Positions 44,523 through 56,377 of a stretch of DNA of 64,000 bases are shown in pieces; the first letter of the stretch is position 1; each line of letters opens with the position of its first letter. The DNA lies in the NCBI GenBank assembly GCA_037367355.1, contig CM074699.1, forward strand, positions 3,720,001 through 3,784,000, given 5' to 3'. Position numbers and translations under genes: made by a program. This stretch comes from Neoscytalidium dimidiatum (Eukaryota; Ascomycota; Dothideomycetes; Botryosphaeriales; Botryosphaeriaceae). Under the pieces are notes generated by a model. That model searched no databases. It saw nothing but the letters and a program-made list of their open reading frames with translations, and was not told the DNA's origin.

Positions 44523-46457
44523 CTCCTTTTCTCCTCTTTGCTTTCGCTTCTTTCCTTTTCACGGCGTGTAAAAGATGCTCGTCGCGACCGGCACTTTCTT
44601 GTTGGCGGAACTGGCGGACTCTGAAGTCAAGAAGGTCGAGGGGAGAGAGCCTTTCTTTCTTTCTTTCTTGCGAACAGTTTCTCTCTTGTAAGACAGAGCT
44701 CTGTTGTCGCAAAGGCCGTGTAGAAACAGATGGACGAATAAATGGCGGTCACGCGATCGCACGATCACGCTACCGTCGCGTCACATTCTACATGAATCCA
44801 GCGCATGTGTAGAATGTCGCATGCGACAGAGTGCTCAGGCGGACCGGCGGAAGGTCTGGCGAGGCATTTTGCGAAAGAGGTGGAAAACCACTGCGAGGAT
44901 TTCGCACGCAGGGCTTCGGTCAACCCTCTCTTTCCGCCGGAGTTAGGTGCGGAAGCTGCTGTGAAATAGGGCATGCTTATCGCAGAGTCGGGGGCGAAGC
45001 GAACTGGCGGCGGATAGGCGGGTTGATCGTCTGGGGAAGCTGGCATCGCTCCGATAAGCCGACGATTCCCGAGTGCCTTTGTGGGTCCCACTCTCACCAC
45101 TGCGGGGGTCCTCGACGGCCCCCCAGGATATATGAGGGGGGAAAGCATGATGTCGAATGATGGTTGGTTCAAATGCGGGAGACGGGATCTCAGGTAAGGT
45201 GTGGAAATTAAGACGAAACTTGCCTGGGGATTGAACGCACTTCGCATGCAGGCTCGACTGAGAACGGCAGTGCGGCGCCCTTGTGAGACTCCGATATGAA
45301 TCATCAAATATGCAGCCGGCCGTTGTGACAGTTCATATCAGACTAACGTCCTCCTTTCGTGGCCTGGCGGCGTTCAGGAACCAGCTGAGCCAAATTCTTT
45401 GCTGGACCATTCGAACGGCACGTCTGCGGAAGAACCAGCAATACGATTACTGACATCATGTCAGCTCGCACCAAGCTTTCTAACCAGGCGTCGTATACGC
45501 ATAAGACCACTGTTTTGCAGTTATCCCAAAGTCGACTTTCGCCGAGCCCTGCGGCTTTCCCGGCCGGTTTCACTGCTTCCGGTAGGACGATCATCTCCCA
45601 CAGAGTGATTTGCGGCGCCACGTCCTATTAATTACTTCACTGAGATGACTACCCCGGCGTCATATTTTCTCTCACAACTATGACAACATCCGAGAAAAGA
45701 CACACTGCTTCTGTTTCCGGAAAGTTCGGGCTGGTAGCATGTCAGGTCCTCTTCTTCTCTTCATCCTCATCTCTCTGTCTTCTATGCACCTTACAGTTCT
45801 TTTTTCTAATAACGACCCACTATATACTCCACACGGAGTCTAGGCAATGTGGATCTGAAAATGCTGCGTGACAAGTGAACGGCTGGAACTTGCGCGCGCT
45901 GCTAGTACCGGGCGAGAGGGTTCCACAGGCGCTTTTTCCTTCCACCGCTGCAGCGTTGATGGGATGTAACCATTGTGCGCTTGGCATGACCAAGCACCAC
46001 TTGATGCGTTCACTCGACGCCTTTGGTATTTGATTTCGACGCTGTTTCTTCCTGGCAGCAGTAGCATGTCCGTACCAGTGGCTTGAAGTTTCGCAGCCAT
46101 CTCGTAGGTGGACTGTGGGTCAAGCGTTAGCGTCAATGATCGACCGGCACATGTCTTGGATTAGGCAGGGAACATGCAGGTCGCGGATGAATACGAGCTG
46201 CCGTGGAGAACTTTAGGTTAAATACGCCAACCTCCTCTTGGGCCCTATACCAAAAGTTGACGTGTTTGTATTCCAACGTGAACACCACATGTCGTGTTCA
46301 GCGTGCCTTGCAGCTATGGATCTCTGGGGTCTTAGGACTGACTGCAGATATAAATTCACTTCTTTCTGCAACATCAGAGATCCTTCATCAGCTGGAGACT
46401 TCAAAGTCACCAAAAAAGCAAACGAAAGTCATGTTCACACCACTGATCACCACCGAG
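44523..46457. other. 1.9-kb gene-free region
   Basis: The promoters of the RING gene (minus) and the PhiA-like gene (plus) must lie here. A 180-codon minus frame at 44765-45307 shows no domain and was not accepted. Confidence 0.5.
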
Positions 46458-47111
46458 ATGCAACTCACCCCCGCCCTCTCCACCCTCCTCCTCCTCCTCC
46501 TCACCTCCCTCACCTCTGCCGCTCCCCAAGGCAACGTTTCTCCACCACCACCACCACCTCCTCCCTGCTCCTCCGAGAACCAAACCACCTTCGGCCTCAT
46601 CGCCATCCGCTCCGCCTCCCCAATCCACTACCTCCCCGTCGTCGCCACGCGCTCCGGCCTCCAGCTCAACTACCCCCAAGACGCGACCTGCGCCTCCCCC
46701 TCCCCCTACGCGACCTTCCTCCTCGACAACTCCACCCAAGAGCTCTTCCTCTACAACGGGCCCCTCGCCCCGGCCGCCGACCCCGTCTCCTCCTCCTCTT
46801 ACCAGCAGCTCTACACCGACCGCAGCGGCATGGGCCAGGGCGTCCTGCGCTACACCCTCGCCGCCAACCAGACCCTCAACCCGAGCCGCATCGAGACGCG
46901 CGGCTGGGCCGTTGCCGCCGACGGCGCGCCGCGCTTGCGGTTCGACGAGGCCGATCTGATCGCTTGTCCCGCCGCCGCCGCGGGGGATGATGCCAGTTGG
47001 AGCGTGTGGACGGATGCGGGCGTCGCGGAGCCCGGGTTCAACGAGGGGTGCTTGGGTTTCGCGGCGAGGGTGGTGGAGGTGGCGGAGCCGGTGAGGTGTG
47101 TGTATTCGTGA
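46458..47111 (+). CDS. PhiA-like secreted cell-wall protein
   Basis: A single exon of 217 aa. The ATG at 46458 starts a strong signal peptide (MQLTPALSTLLLLLLTSLTS); an in-frame ATG nine codons upstream is possible but would bury it. After a Pro run comes FGLIAIRSASPIHYLPVVAT, which matches the N-terminal block of the PhiA family of conidial and phialide wall proteins, followed by three N-glycosylation sites and four or five cysteines, with C in TCASP, ACPAAA, GCLGF and RCVYS. It is likely structural and extracellular. The family similarity is moderate rather than close, so a related secreted family remains possible. Confidence 0.72.
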   Translation: MQLTPALSTLLLLLLTSLTSAAPQGNVSPPPPPPPPCSSENQTTFGLIAIRSASPIHYLPVVATRSGLQLNYPQDATCASPSPYATFLLDNSTQELFLYNGPLAPAADPVSSSSYQQLYTDRSGMGQGVLRYTLAANQTLNPSRIETRGWAVAADGAPRLRFDEADLIACPAAAAGDDASWSVWTDAGVAEPGFNEGCLGFAARVVEVAEPVRCVYS

Positions 47112-47599
47112 GGAGGAGAAGGTGGTTGGGGGGGTTGGTGCGGACGGGATTGCGTGGACGAGGGGATGGGCTTTGAGGATGGGCTCAAGTGCGGTTAGAG
47201 GGAGGTGGTGGTGCTGGGACTTGTGCTTCAGTGATCGGTTTTGTAGGCCTGGTGCGTGATGTGTGTTTTCATAGTCCCGTGGTAGCCAAGGACTCTACCG
47301 TCGACCCACGCTCCTTTTTCGCTCTTCGTAGCACCTTTTAGCATAGTCCCAATACACAGGCCCTGATATGAGTCATTGTCGCCCAGAATTCCCCAAAGTC
47401 CATACCTTCTGGTCAAGATATCATCGTTGCCTCCACCATCGTCAGTATCACTACCATTCACCCATCGCCGCCATGGATATCCATCACAGCGTCCCTATCC
47501 TAGTACCCTCATATCACTTAAACAAGCATAAACGAATAAGTCAGCACTTGGAGACATTCTTGCTAGGTAGTGCTAATTCAGGCTCCCACGCGTCTGATT
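47112..47599. other. Convergent intergenic region
   Basis: The 3' sides of the PhiA-like gene and the MYND pseudogene. Nothing else seen. Confidence 0.55.
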
Positions 47600-50500
47600 T
47601 CACCTCTCTCGGCACGTTTTCTCGTGTCCCTTCCAATGCGCCTTCTGACAAGCATGCTTGCAGTACCGCACGCTCCTGCACCGCTGACACAATTTCAACC
47701 CTAGCTTCACCCGTGCGCAGTTGGCGCAAGCATGCTCCGCTTCGCCAGACAGGCTCATCGAACCGGCGGTGGCGGCGGCGAGGGCACGCAGTCCCGCGGC
47801 CGAGGACCGCACATCCTCAACGTACGGGACTGCGAACGGCACCGGCACGGCGATGCGGGCAGCGTGTTCGCGACGCTGGCCGCAAGCGTCCGCCGGCGGG
47901 AAACGCTTCCAGCATAGCTCCCTCACCGCACGAGCAGAGGGGGTTCGCGCCGGGCGAGAGGGACACGGGGACGCGGCCGCGGGACTCGTACGCGCGGGTG
48001 CCGCACGGTGGTGCTCCCAGGTCCGGCAGCGCTCGGCCATGGCGGTGAGGAGGTGCTTCCACAACGCTTTCTCCTCCTCCTCCTCCTCCGACACGCGCAG
48101 GAGCTCGGCGGCGACGTAGCTGTCCGCTGCTGGCTTGCCGTCGATGGAGGGGTGCATGAGAGGAAACGAAGTACGCGTCGAGCACGATGGATCCGGTATT
48201 GGCGTCGTGGAGAATCGTAGAGGGTACGATAGCTGCATCGCAACCGGCATCGCCCTTGCGGCCGAGATGGGCGGCCTGGGGATTGTCACCGTCTCGACCC
48301 TGCCTGGCCGCTTCGACGAAGAGTCGTAGCAGAGGCTTCTTGAGACGGGAAAGCGGCCTCGCGGATTCGCCGGGCTGGCCCGGTTCCTCGGGGCTGCGTG
48401 CTGCTTTCAGGAGGGCTTCGATCCAGTGATGGTCCGGTGGAACTTGCACGACGGGCGCGTTGCGTAAGACCACGCGGGGCGAGGCGCAAGAGAAAGATGA
48501 CCGCAGTGGTCGCGGAGCGCAGGGGTGAAGTTTCTGCCGGAGCCGGCAAGAGCAAGGGGTCCTGTCGAACTAGAAAAAGTACGACGCCGCACTGTTTCCA
48601 GTGCTTGGCTAGTGACCTTATATTGTCTCAAAGGTCCTGCCAGCGGAGCCGAAACTCAACCCACGAGCTCTTCCTGGCAACTCTCATCTTGAGTAAGCGG
48701 CTGTCGATGGCATATGGTAATTTAAGGGTAATGGGACAGCATCCCACGATCTTGACGACCACCGTGCACGAGGATTCAGAAACGGACATGACATTCGCGT
48801 GGCCCTTCAGAGCCAGCGAGGCAGGCGTGCCTGGTCCCAAATCCGAACGCGCGCTGGCCGCCTCCGCTCGCGAATCCTTGTCCAGTGTGATATGCACGAG
48901 TGGGCGTCGAGCGTCATGGGCGGTGACTTGGCGCTTGGCCGTAGGCTATGGCTCATCGCGAGCCTGTCGACGAGATGGTGCTTTTAGCAAATGCAGCCGA
49001 TTCGTGTCCGCAAGTCCTGCCTCGAAGACAGTGTGGGTTGGTCCGAGTTTCAAGGTGAACTGGATGGTTGAAGGAGCGGTGTCCGCCGTCAGAGCGACAT
49101 GAACGGCTTGCCTTGGGCCAAGGAGAAGCTTGAAAAGCGGTATCTGGCAAACGACGACGAGATCTGAGGTGCCCTTCCAACCAGTGCTATCCTCCTCTGT
49201 CGTGCGTACCCCTGCTTGTGCAGTCTCGACAATGCGCCCGAAAAAGCAATTGATGGAGTGGAAGGACTTCCAATAGCGTCATTACATGCCGTACGGAAAC
49301 GTGCAAGCCGGGAGTGCCAACCTCGTCGGGACTCTGGTCGATAAAAATGCCCAGCATTGACCTTGGAACAACCAGCGCCAGGAAAGCGACAGAGCGTACC
49401 TCCGGCTCTCCTAAGAGTCCGGTATCAGAGGCTGAGGGAGCAACCATTCTAAAAGGAAGAAGGCCGAGGTCTCTCGGATGACGTTCGAGCACGACATTTG
49501 GTGAAAGCCCTAAGGTGTGAAAGTGAAGGTATAATTCTTGCAAGCTGTTCGTACTGACCATGAGGCTTCGATCAAATTCTACCTGTTCTAGAAGGCGCTT
49601 GCTGCATTCCTCCCCGTCCGTGGTGACGTTAGACTTGATCAGAGTACAGATCAAGACCAGGTTGATGCGGCTGTAGTACCGAAGCTCGCCTGTGATAGGC
49701 GATGTAAGCTGGCGTGTCATCGAGCTCAAAGCTGTGTCGGAGAACGTTATGCTCCAGACTTCATGATGAAACATGTTGGGGTATAGGCGAAAGAGGAAAT
49801 CCGCCAGCTGCTCCGGTTCGAAGTAGGGATAAAGCCTTCGAACTCCATGGTGGAAAAGCTCGGGCACTTCTGAGATAGTGTCTTGATGTCCGAGAGCCGG
49901 TACCTTCCGGGGCACACGCAGCCGTAATTGTCGATTCGGGCAGCCGATAATCTCCGAGATACAGCTGTCTGCACTGGTTCCAGTCAGATAAGGCGTTGGG
50001 GCAATCCCTAGAAGAACCGAGATTGCCGTAACGTCTGAACAAAGCATGGAGCCAAGAGAGGACAAGGGATCCAGCGAGGCTTTCAGTAGGCTCTCGGTGT
50101 ATGTTGTCGGGGAAGCATTTCGACGGATAAGCGGCACGACTGCCGGAAGGACGTTTAGAATGCCGACATGGTTGAGGAGGTTGGAAGTGTCAATAATGTC
50201 AAAGAGGTCCGTGCCGCTACCGCCGTTGGCATGCAAGAGATGAATAGGAGCGGTGCTCCAAGAGTCCTTGGAGGCATGAGCAATTGTAGTAGGCTTTGCA
50301 ATCCCAGGCTTGTGTGCTTGGAGCTTGAAACAAAAGCGGAGAGCATCTCCGCAATAAAAAGATAGCAAAAGCCTTTGCGAGGCTTTTAGATACCGCATAA
50401 GGATGTCGCACAATTCTCGAAATTCCGACTTTGCAAGGCCTACGAGCCAATTTATGGTATCTGGAGTTTTGGTAGGGTCTGGCAAGTCAAAGGTAGGCGC

Positions 50501-51430
50501 ATGATGGAAGCTGTTGAAAGGGTCGGAACCGTAGTGGAGGGCTAAGTCTCCATCGGACGCCGAGGAAACAGCGAACAGCGGATTCATGTGCCCCCGTCCA
50601 TCGGACCCCAGAGCAGCAACATCCTCTTTGTTCCCGCCGACCGCGCCAGTTCTCCAGTACTCGCTGTAGGCTGAGGCCAAAACTCCATGCATGAGGCCCT
50701 GCCGAACGAACAGCGCCGCCCATCACACCCGCATCTTTGACCCTTGTCTTGTACATGCTCGAAATCCCGTTCCTGCCACGCCTTTCAAAGGCTCGACTCT
50801 GCTCTTTGGTGAAGGTAGAAGTCTCAGCATACTGCAGCCACACGCTGCGGATACGGGTCCGAGTGTCATCAAGGAATCTCGACCACGAGCTATACGGGGA
50901 AGATGACCATGAGTCGGAAGTAGCAGCGAGATCGGCTAGATGCTGTGCTTAGTGCTGGGTGATGGCTAAATCATGGTCGGCAATAACATGTGATAGAACA
51001 TGTGATACAACATGTTCCAGAGCGCGGATGTGGGAACACTGTGACCGAGTGCCCTGTCTTGCCTACTTCGGTCGGCTAGGAGCGTGAAGAGAATGAGGTT
51101 GCGAGCTAACTAAATGTTATTAAATGACAGCAGCAGGGAAAGGGCAGTGCTTACCTAGAATTGCAGGCTCCTGGTCGTAGCATGTAAAGTGGAAAGTAGT
51201 CGACGCTGAAGCACTTAGCTAGATTTTCGAAGGCAAGGATGGAACCTACAAAGAGTGTGCTCGGAGTGCAGCGAAAATAGGACGTTGCGTGGATCTCCAG
51301 CGCTCGCGGCTGGTTTTGAAGAGAGTTTGATGTAGCGACGTCACGCAACGAATTCACCACGGGATTGTTCCGGATGGGGCAAAAGAACTCGCGAAGTTTC
51401 ACGGACTGCCTCGTGATCAAGATGGTGGAA
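47600..51430 (-). pseudogene. Decayed DUF4470/MYND zinc-finger gene
   Basis: Reading down the minus strand, parts of one large protein appear in order but in changing frames: GDPRNVLFSLHSE (about 51.25 kb), TSTFTKEQSRAFERRGRNGI (50.8 kb), a long middle part with FDIIDTSNLLNHVGILNVLP (50.2 kb), SFHSINCFFGRIVETAQAGV (49.25 kb), LPYAIDSRLLKMRVARKSSW (48.66 kb), CDAAIVPSTILHDANTGSIV (48.2 kb), KALWKHLLTAMAERCRTWEH (48.05 kb), NPLCSCGEG (47.95 kb), and a C-terminal MYND finger with CANCARVKLGLKLCQRCRSV and YCKHACQKAHWKGHEKTC. Lesions include a 4-bp ATGC duplication near 50686-50693, a 1-bp shift near 49255-49275, an in-frame TAG at 48946-48948, a lost segment near 48.6 kb, and shifts near 48146-48155, 47998-48016 and 47872-47910. 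The zinc ligands themselves survive. The N-terminal end is the least certain. Confidence 0.85.
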
Positions 51431-52490
51431 TTGGGTCAAGGTGTCTCTGTCCTGTCCCCCCTGGTGACCATGCTGATCTGCCATGGCTTCTGCTTGGGAG
51501 CCATGGCCATATATCCGAAAATATCAGACGGCACAGATAATGTACATGAACCGGATACCTAGTTCCAGAACGGCCACGCCAACAAACTAAATGCGGAAGC
51601 AAATTGATATACCGCTTGCCTGCAGACATCAGGCTACTTTCCTACATGCATGCATGTCTGCCAGCTCAGATAATTGCAATGGCTCAATCAGCTGGATTTG
51701 CGTATCTTGAAGCTGGAGGATGGCACGGCACCCGGCAGCTAGAAACGTCATGATTTGCCTGTGTAGTTTCACAGAAAAACAGCGTCATCCTCATACTCAC
51801 CGCTTAATGGATCACTGTATCTGCAAAAATGAGTAGGTTTCCGCCTCATCGTCTACTAAGGAGCTGTATATCTGCTGTACCACACCGTCCATTTGCCTCA
51901 AACCTGCAATGCAACCTCTCTAGTCTCCAGTGCGGACTGCTTTCATCATATGTGAATACCGGGCCGCTCTGATGCCTCCGAGTATGCAATGAGACGTCAC
52001 AACAGTGCTACCACAAAAACGCCTGTTTCGCATTTCATCGTTTGATGTTTGATTTTTGTGTGCTGTTTTAGGTAGGGAGAGGCATTTGGCCCTACAGTTC
52101 TTCAACAGGTCTTGAACTACGCTAGCTATCACTCCCGAAACTAGTAGCTGTAGCTAACACATATACTGCCGATATCTGTGTCCTGGCAACGACAGGCGGT
52201 CTGCACGTAGCCGTTGAAGGACAGCGGGCACGTCAGATACCCAGTAACAGTGCGTAACTTCCTCTGTTCACGTGGAAGGTATTCTAACGTACATAGCTGG
52301 CTTTTCTGAGAGTATGCGTTAGAGATATAACACCATAGATTAGATACACGATGGAAAAGTGTTCACAATTAGGTTGAACTCCAAAAATACGCGGACTGTT
52401 AGTGGTTTACTCTGTAACACTTGCATTCTATTGCTTTTAACTCTTTGCCTAACGATAATCTCTTGACCTAAGGCTACATGAAATAAGCAG
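51431..52490. other. AT-rich gap left of the accessory cluster
   Basis: About 1.1 kb with no gene seen. I found no copy of the cluster promoter motif here, so the co-regulated block appears to start with the dehydrogenase at 52491. Confidence 0.5.
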
Positions 52491-53517
52491 CTAGTCGAAT
52501 TGATGGGCCTTGCCTAAGTTCTTCCTGGCCATCTCCCATGCGGGACCTACACGGGTCCCCTTCACGGCCTCGAACTCATCGAAGACTTGCTTGGCATGGC
52601 CAACGGCAATGGTCTCGTCTTTAGTGGCCAGGCCCCGTAGCGTGTCTTGGACAAATTCGGCGACCGGCATGCCTGGGTTGAAGCCAGGATCCCAGCCTGG
52701 CTGGCCGTCATGGAGTTCGGCTTCATGGTGGCAAAGCAGAATCATATCAGCGACTGGTGCTCTGGTAAAAGACCAAGATGAAAAGACTCAAAGACTCACT
52801 CTGAACAAGTGGCGTCACGATTTCAATGAGCCTGATCTTGCCTTCTGGAGTCTTAGCAAACTTAAGCTGCTCCCTGACGCTAAGGATGAACGAGTGGAGC
52901 GCTGCCTTTGAGGCGCAATAATTCAGCACCATGGGGTAGGGCACGGACATGAGGCTGGTGGTCGTGCTGAGGTGAAGAGTGTGAGCAATAATGCTTAGGA
53001 TGAGTGGGCTCACTTTGGACTCACTAGACGAGTGCTGATTCGGTGTTGGCGGGCTTGGCTTGGAAGAAGGGCAGGAAGGCGTGGGTCAGAGCAACCATGC
53101 TGATGTAGTTGACGGTGATCTCGTGCTGGATCTTAGAGATGTCAACGGTCCATGCCTTGCTGAAGTCCATGACGTACTGCACGCCGGCATTGAGGAACAC
53201 AGCGTCGAGGTCTGGGTGGGCGTCGATGATGCTGCACTCGAGTCAGCATTTGGGACGGCACGGTCAAGCATGGGGCCTTACCGCTTGGCAAAGCTTGGGA
53301 TCTGGTCAATCTTGGCAAGATCCAGTTGAGCAGCGGAGGCTTTGGCTGAACCGACTGTGGCTAGAAATGAGTCCAACCTGTCCTGGCGGCGGCCGGCGGC
53401 AATGACGAAGACGCCTTCGCCAGCCAAACGGTTAGCGAGCTCCAGCCCAATGCCGCTGGTGGCGCCGATTATGAGTGCTTTCTTGTAAGGGAAAGTCATT
53501 GCAAGCGACGAGATCAT
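52491..53517 (-). CDS. Short-chain dehydrogenase/reductase (cluster)
   Basis: Four exons, 53517-53282, 53231-53025, 52966-52800 and 52759-52491, give 292 aa; a second ATG at 53499 would give 286. The cofactor site is LIIGATSGIGLELANRL with AAGRRQDRL after strand 2, favouring NADP(H). NAG is in VFLNAGVQYV, the catalytic Ser in YTTTSLMSVP and the Tyr/Lys pair in NYCASKAALHSF, so the active site is complete. Intron 3 is only 40 bp and ends AGAG, which makes VQTPVADMILL. The C-terminal tail includes VAEFVQDTLRGLATKDETIA. It probably reduces a ketone or oxidises an alcohol in the cluster's pathway. A perfect inverted-repeat promoter motif lies 124 bp upstream of the start. Confidence 0.88.
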
Positions 53518-53640
53518 AGCGAATGTGTCCGTATGCGACTCAAGGGGCAGGTTATGGACCAGTGCCAGCTCGGAAATAACCCACATCTCCGGGGCTTATC
53601 TCCACGAGGGGTAGCGCCTACTACGTACGGCCAGTCCCAT

Positions 53641-53656
53641 TTACTCGGTGCCGAGT
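53641..53656 (+). promoter_or_regulatory. Cluster motif, copy A (best match)
   Basis: TTACTCGGTGCCGAGT: the arms ACTCGG and CCGAGT are a perfect inverted repeat around TG, a CGG-N2-CCG layout typical of Zn2Cys6 dimers. It is 124 bp upstream of the dehydrogenase start at 53517. Confidence 0.6.
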
Positions 53657-54003
53657 GTCCACGTGCTCAGCTGACATATTCTCACGCCGATATCTCCTAA
53701 ATCTTATGATTCTACACCACTGAATTCACATTTGCATCAGATGTTCCGTGGATACGCCGGCAGATGCCATCAACAGCACTTCGCGATAGTATGTTCTTCA
53801 ATTTAGTACGGCTGACCTGACGCCAGCGAGATAGACAACAGCACCAATCTCAGAACTGAATCTATGTTTCAATCTTCATCTACTGTGTTAGGTGATAAGC
53901 TTTCCGGCCTGATAGGTGCATAATTGGCTATGCCTTATCAAAGCACATGGCATAGCTGATCGTGGTTGAGACGGCCTGACCGCACAAGATGTGCGTCAAG
54001 TCC

Positions 54004-55162
54004 CTACAAGCATCCATCAAAGCCTTTGCAAAACAGCCAGCGCGTCTTTGATTTTAGGCCCTTCGTCATCCAGTCGTTAATCGTCTTGGGGAATAAATCG
54101 ATCTGATCCAACAACGACTCGTCGTGTGCAATGATCACGAAAATCCGATCATCGGCGTCGAGCTCCTCGATCTTCTTCACCGTATCCAGAGCATCTTCGT
54201 ACGCAGGGAAGAGCCTCTCGCAGACTGTAAAGAACGGCTCCGACGCGGTCTTCTTCGCATGCAACTGCTGGAGTACTGCCCCGGGACATGGCTGGCCCAT
54301 CTTCCGAAAGTAGCTGAGCGGACTCGGCGATAGTGTCTCGGGAAGGGGCAAGTGCTCGGTCGGGCGCAGCACACCCGGATGGTGGCATGCGTCGGCCCCC
54401 ATGAGGACGAACGAGTCGGGAGAGGTGGTCACGCGAGCCAGCCCGCACATGTGTCCGATGGCATGCCCCGGTGCGTCGAGAAGGTAGAACGACCCGTCTC
54501 CGAAAAAGTCCATGGCGTCGAAACGCCCGATCCTGAGGCCTTGGCTCTCCTTCTTCACGTCGATTTCACGGAGTCTGCGCCCGCTCACGTCCGCGTCGAG
54601 TACGATGGCATCCGGCCGGGTCGGGTAGCCTGGGAAAAGCTGGTCCTTTATTCCGGCGCCCACTACCAGCTCGGTCGAGGGAGGGAAGGTAGCGGGGTCC
54701 CCGATGTGATCGAAGTGGCCATGCGACCATATGACGGCCTCGATGTCCTTGCTCCGGATGCCGAGCCCAGAGCTGTCGTCGTCGAGGATTTCGGAAACAT
54801 TCTTCTCCGTTTGCACCACCGTTGTCGCTTTGATTAGCGCTACTGTGCGCGGCGCGTACTCCTCCCAGTCGCGGCGAACGCCCAGGTCGAAGAGGATGTG
54901 GCGGTCTCCGTTGGAGATTAGGAAGCAGTAAATTGGTGCTTTGACCAGATCAAGACCCTTGATGCTGGGCTTCCAAAAGAGCTCCGGGTTGATGTGTATG
55001 GTTGTGGTTCTGTCGTGACCAATGTTAGCTCCAAGAGTGATTTGCGATAAGTGCCCATTAGCGCCTGACGTACGAATCGATCACTCGCACCATCACCGTT
55101 GCCTGTGATGGTGGTATGCTGAGGGCGTAAGGGTCCCTGGGAGTGGCGAGGTGCGAGGTCAT
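54004..55162 (-). CDS. Metallo-beta-lactamase-fold hydrolase (cluster)
   Basis: Exons 55162-55074 and 55009-54004, with a 64-bp intron, give 364 aa. The protein starts MTSHLATPRDPYALSIPPSQ and shows the fold's first metal motif SHGHFDHIGDP near residue 127, the second His in DAPGHAIGHMCGL, the bridging Asp in LMGADACHHPG and a last His in IIAHDESLL. All expected metal ligands are present. The family includes lactonases and thioesterase-like enzymes; in fungal clusters such proteins often release or hydrolyse polyketide products, but that role is inference here. The N-terminal strand pair (SNGDRHILFDLGVRRDW) is typical of the lactonase-like branch. A copy of the cluster motif lies 82 bp upstream. 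Confidence 0.9.
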
Positions 55163-55243
55163 GGTGGCGCGCGTTTTCGAACTTTTTTCACACTTGGGCG
55201 AGAAGGCAAGCTGGTGGATAAAACACTATTTCCCTTGTGCCAG

Positions 55244-55259
55244 TTACTCGGCTCCGCGG
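55244..55259 (+). promoter_or_regulatory. Cluster motif, copy B
   Basis: TTACTCGGCTCCGCGG, 82 bp upstream of the hydrolase start. The left arm is perfect and the CGG-N2-CCG core is kept. Confidence 0.5.
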
Positions 55260-55440
55260 TCCATGCGTGTGTTGCAACTGCAAGGATCCAAGTACCGCCG
55301 ACCTTTGGCCTTACTCAGTGAGATGAAGGCGTGCTATCACTTTTATACGTAGCAGTCACGTTGCCGATTCGTGCCTACCGCGTGATTGGCATGTCATTGT
55401 CCCTGCTGCTATCCAAAACGATTGAGTACTGGCACATGTA

Positions 55441-56377
55441 CTACTTCTCTCTGTAAACGTTGCTGGCGGCGTCACCAAACACCTCCCAGCTGTGGGTCAA
55501 CTGCTCTGCCACAAGCTTGACTCTCGCCGCGACGTCGCGGCCCAAGGGTAGGAATCTCTCGTTTTCGTGTCCGGCTCCCACACCTTGGCCAACAGTGACC
55601 TCATAGATAACCTTTGCAGCCTTATCCTTGTCGCCGTCAGCGGCGAACTTGCCGCTGGCCATGTACTGCATAGTCTGGTCTGCCACAGAACCCTTGTAAT
55701 CTTCTGGTATAGGATTCTTGCCCAGGACGGTGGCGTTGCCCATGTTGGTGTTGAATGTACCAGGGCAAACGGTCAGCACGCGGATATTGAACGGTGCCAC
55801 CTCTTTCGCCAGAACCTTGGACATGCCTAGCCACAATTCAGCTCCGCGGTTCACGATGCACAAAACCGAGTAGATGCTCACCATCAAGTGCCGCCTTGGC
55901 CCCGGCATAGGCGCCCATGCTCTCTCGCCCTTCCAGGGACGCTCCGCTGCTGATGTTGACGATGGCGCCGAACCTCCGCTTGCGCATGTGCGGCAAAACC
56001 GCCCTGATCAACCTGGAGGGGCCAAAGTACAAGGTATCCATTTCGCGGCGGACCTCGTCTTCGGTGAACAACTCGACGGCGTTGTAGATGGAGAAGCCGG
56101 CATTGTTGACCAAAATGTCAATGTGCTGGCCTTGTTGCTCGAGGTCTTCAATCACGCGGCCGCTGTCGAGATCATCCACGTCCAGCTTGACCCACTTGCC
56201 GCCCTTGGACTCGACCTCAGCGACGAGCTCGGGCGTGCGCGATGGGTTGCGCGACGTTGCGATGACGGTGTGTCCGTGGGCCTGGGCTTCGCGGACGAGG
56301 CTAAGACCGAAGCCGGAGGAGCTGCCCGTGATGAGCCAGGTGAGAGCTCTGTTGGGAATTGTGAATGTCGCGGACAT
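55441..56377 (-). CDS. Short-chain dehydrogenase/reductase (cluster, second)
   Basis: Exons 56377-55882 and 55841-55441, with a 40-bp intron, give 298 aa. The cofactor motif is WLITGSSSGFGLSLVREA, strand 2 ends ATSRNPSRTPEL, LDVDDLDS follows, then DILVNNAGFSIYNAV. The active site is NISSGASLEGRESMGAYAGA followed by Lys, so Ser, Tyr and Lys are all present. After the intron comes AELWLGMSKVLAKEVAPFNI and VCPGTFNTNMGN. It differs clearly from the first dehydrogenase in this block and is closer to the classical group often found in fungal metabolite clusters. It lies 278 bp downstream of the hydrolase start on the same strand. A motif copy is about 195 bp upstream of the start. Confidence 0.92.

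Noticed and set aside
44765..45307. 180-codon minus-strand frame
   Set aside because: No domain, signal peptide or conserved pattern; mixed composition; no supporting splice or start context.
47600..48289. A stand-alone 229-aa MYND-finger gene
   Set aside because: The open frame exists, but its middle is out of frame with conserved blocks (CDAAIVPSTILHDANTGSIV, NPLCSCGEG) that belong to the same larger protein, so a broken large gene explains it better.
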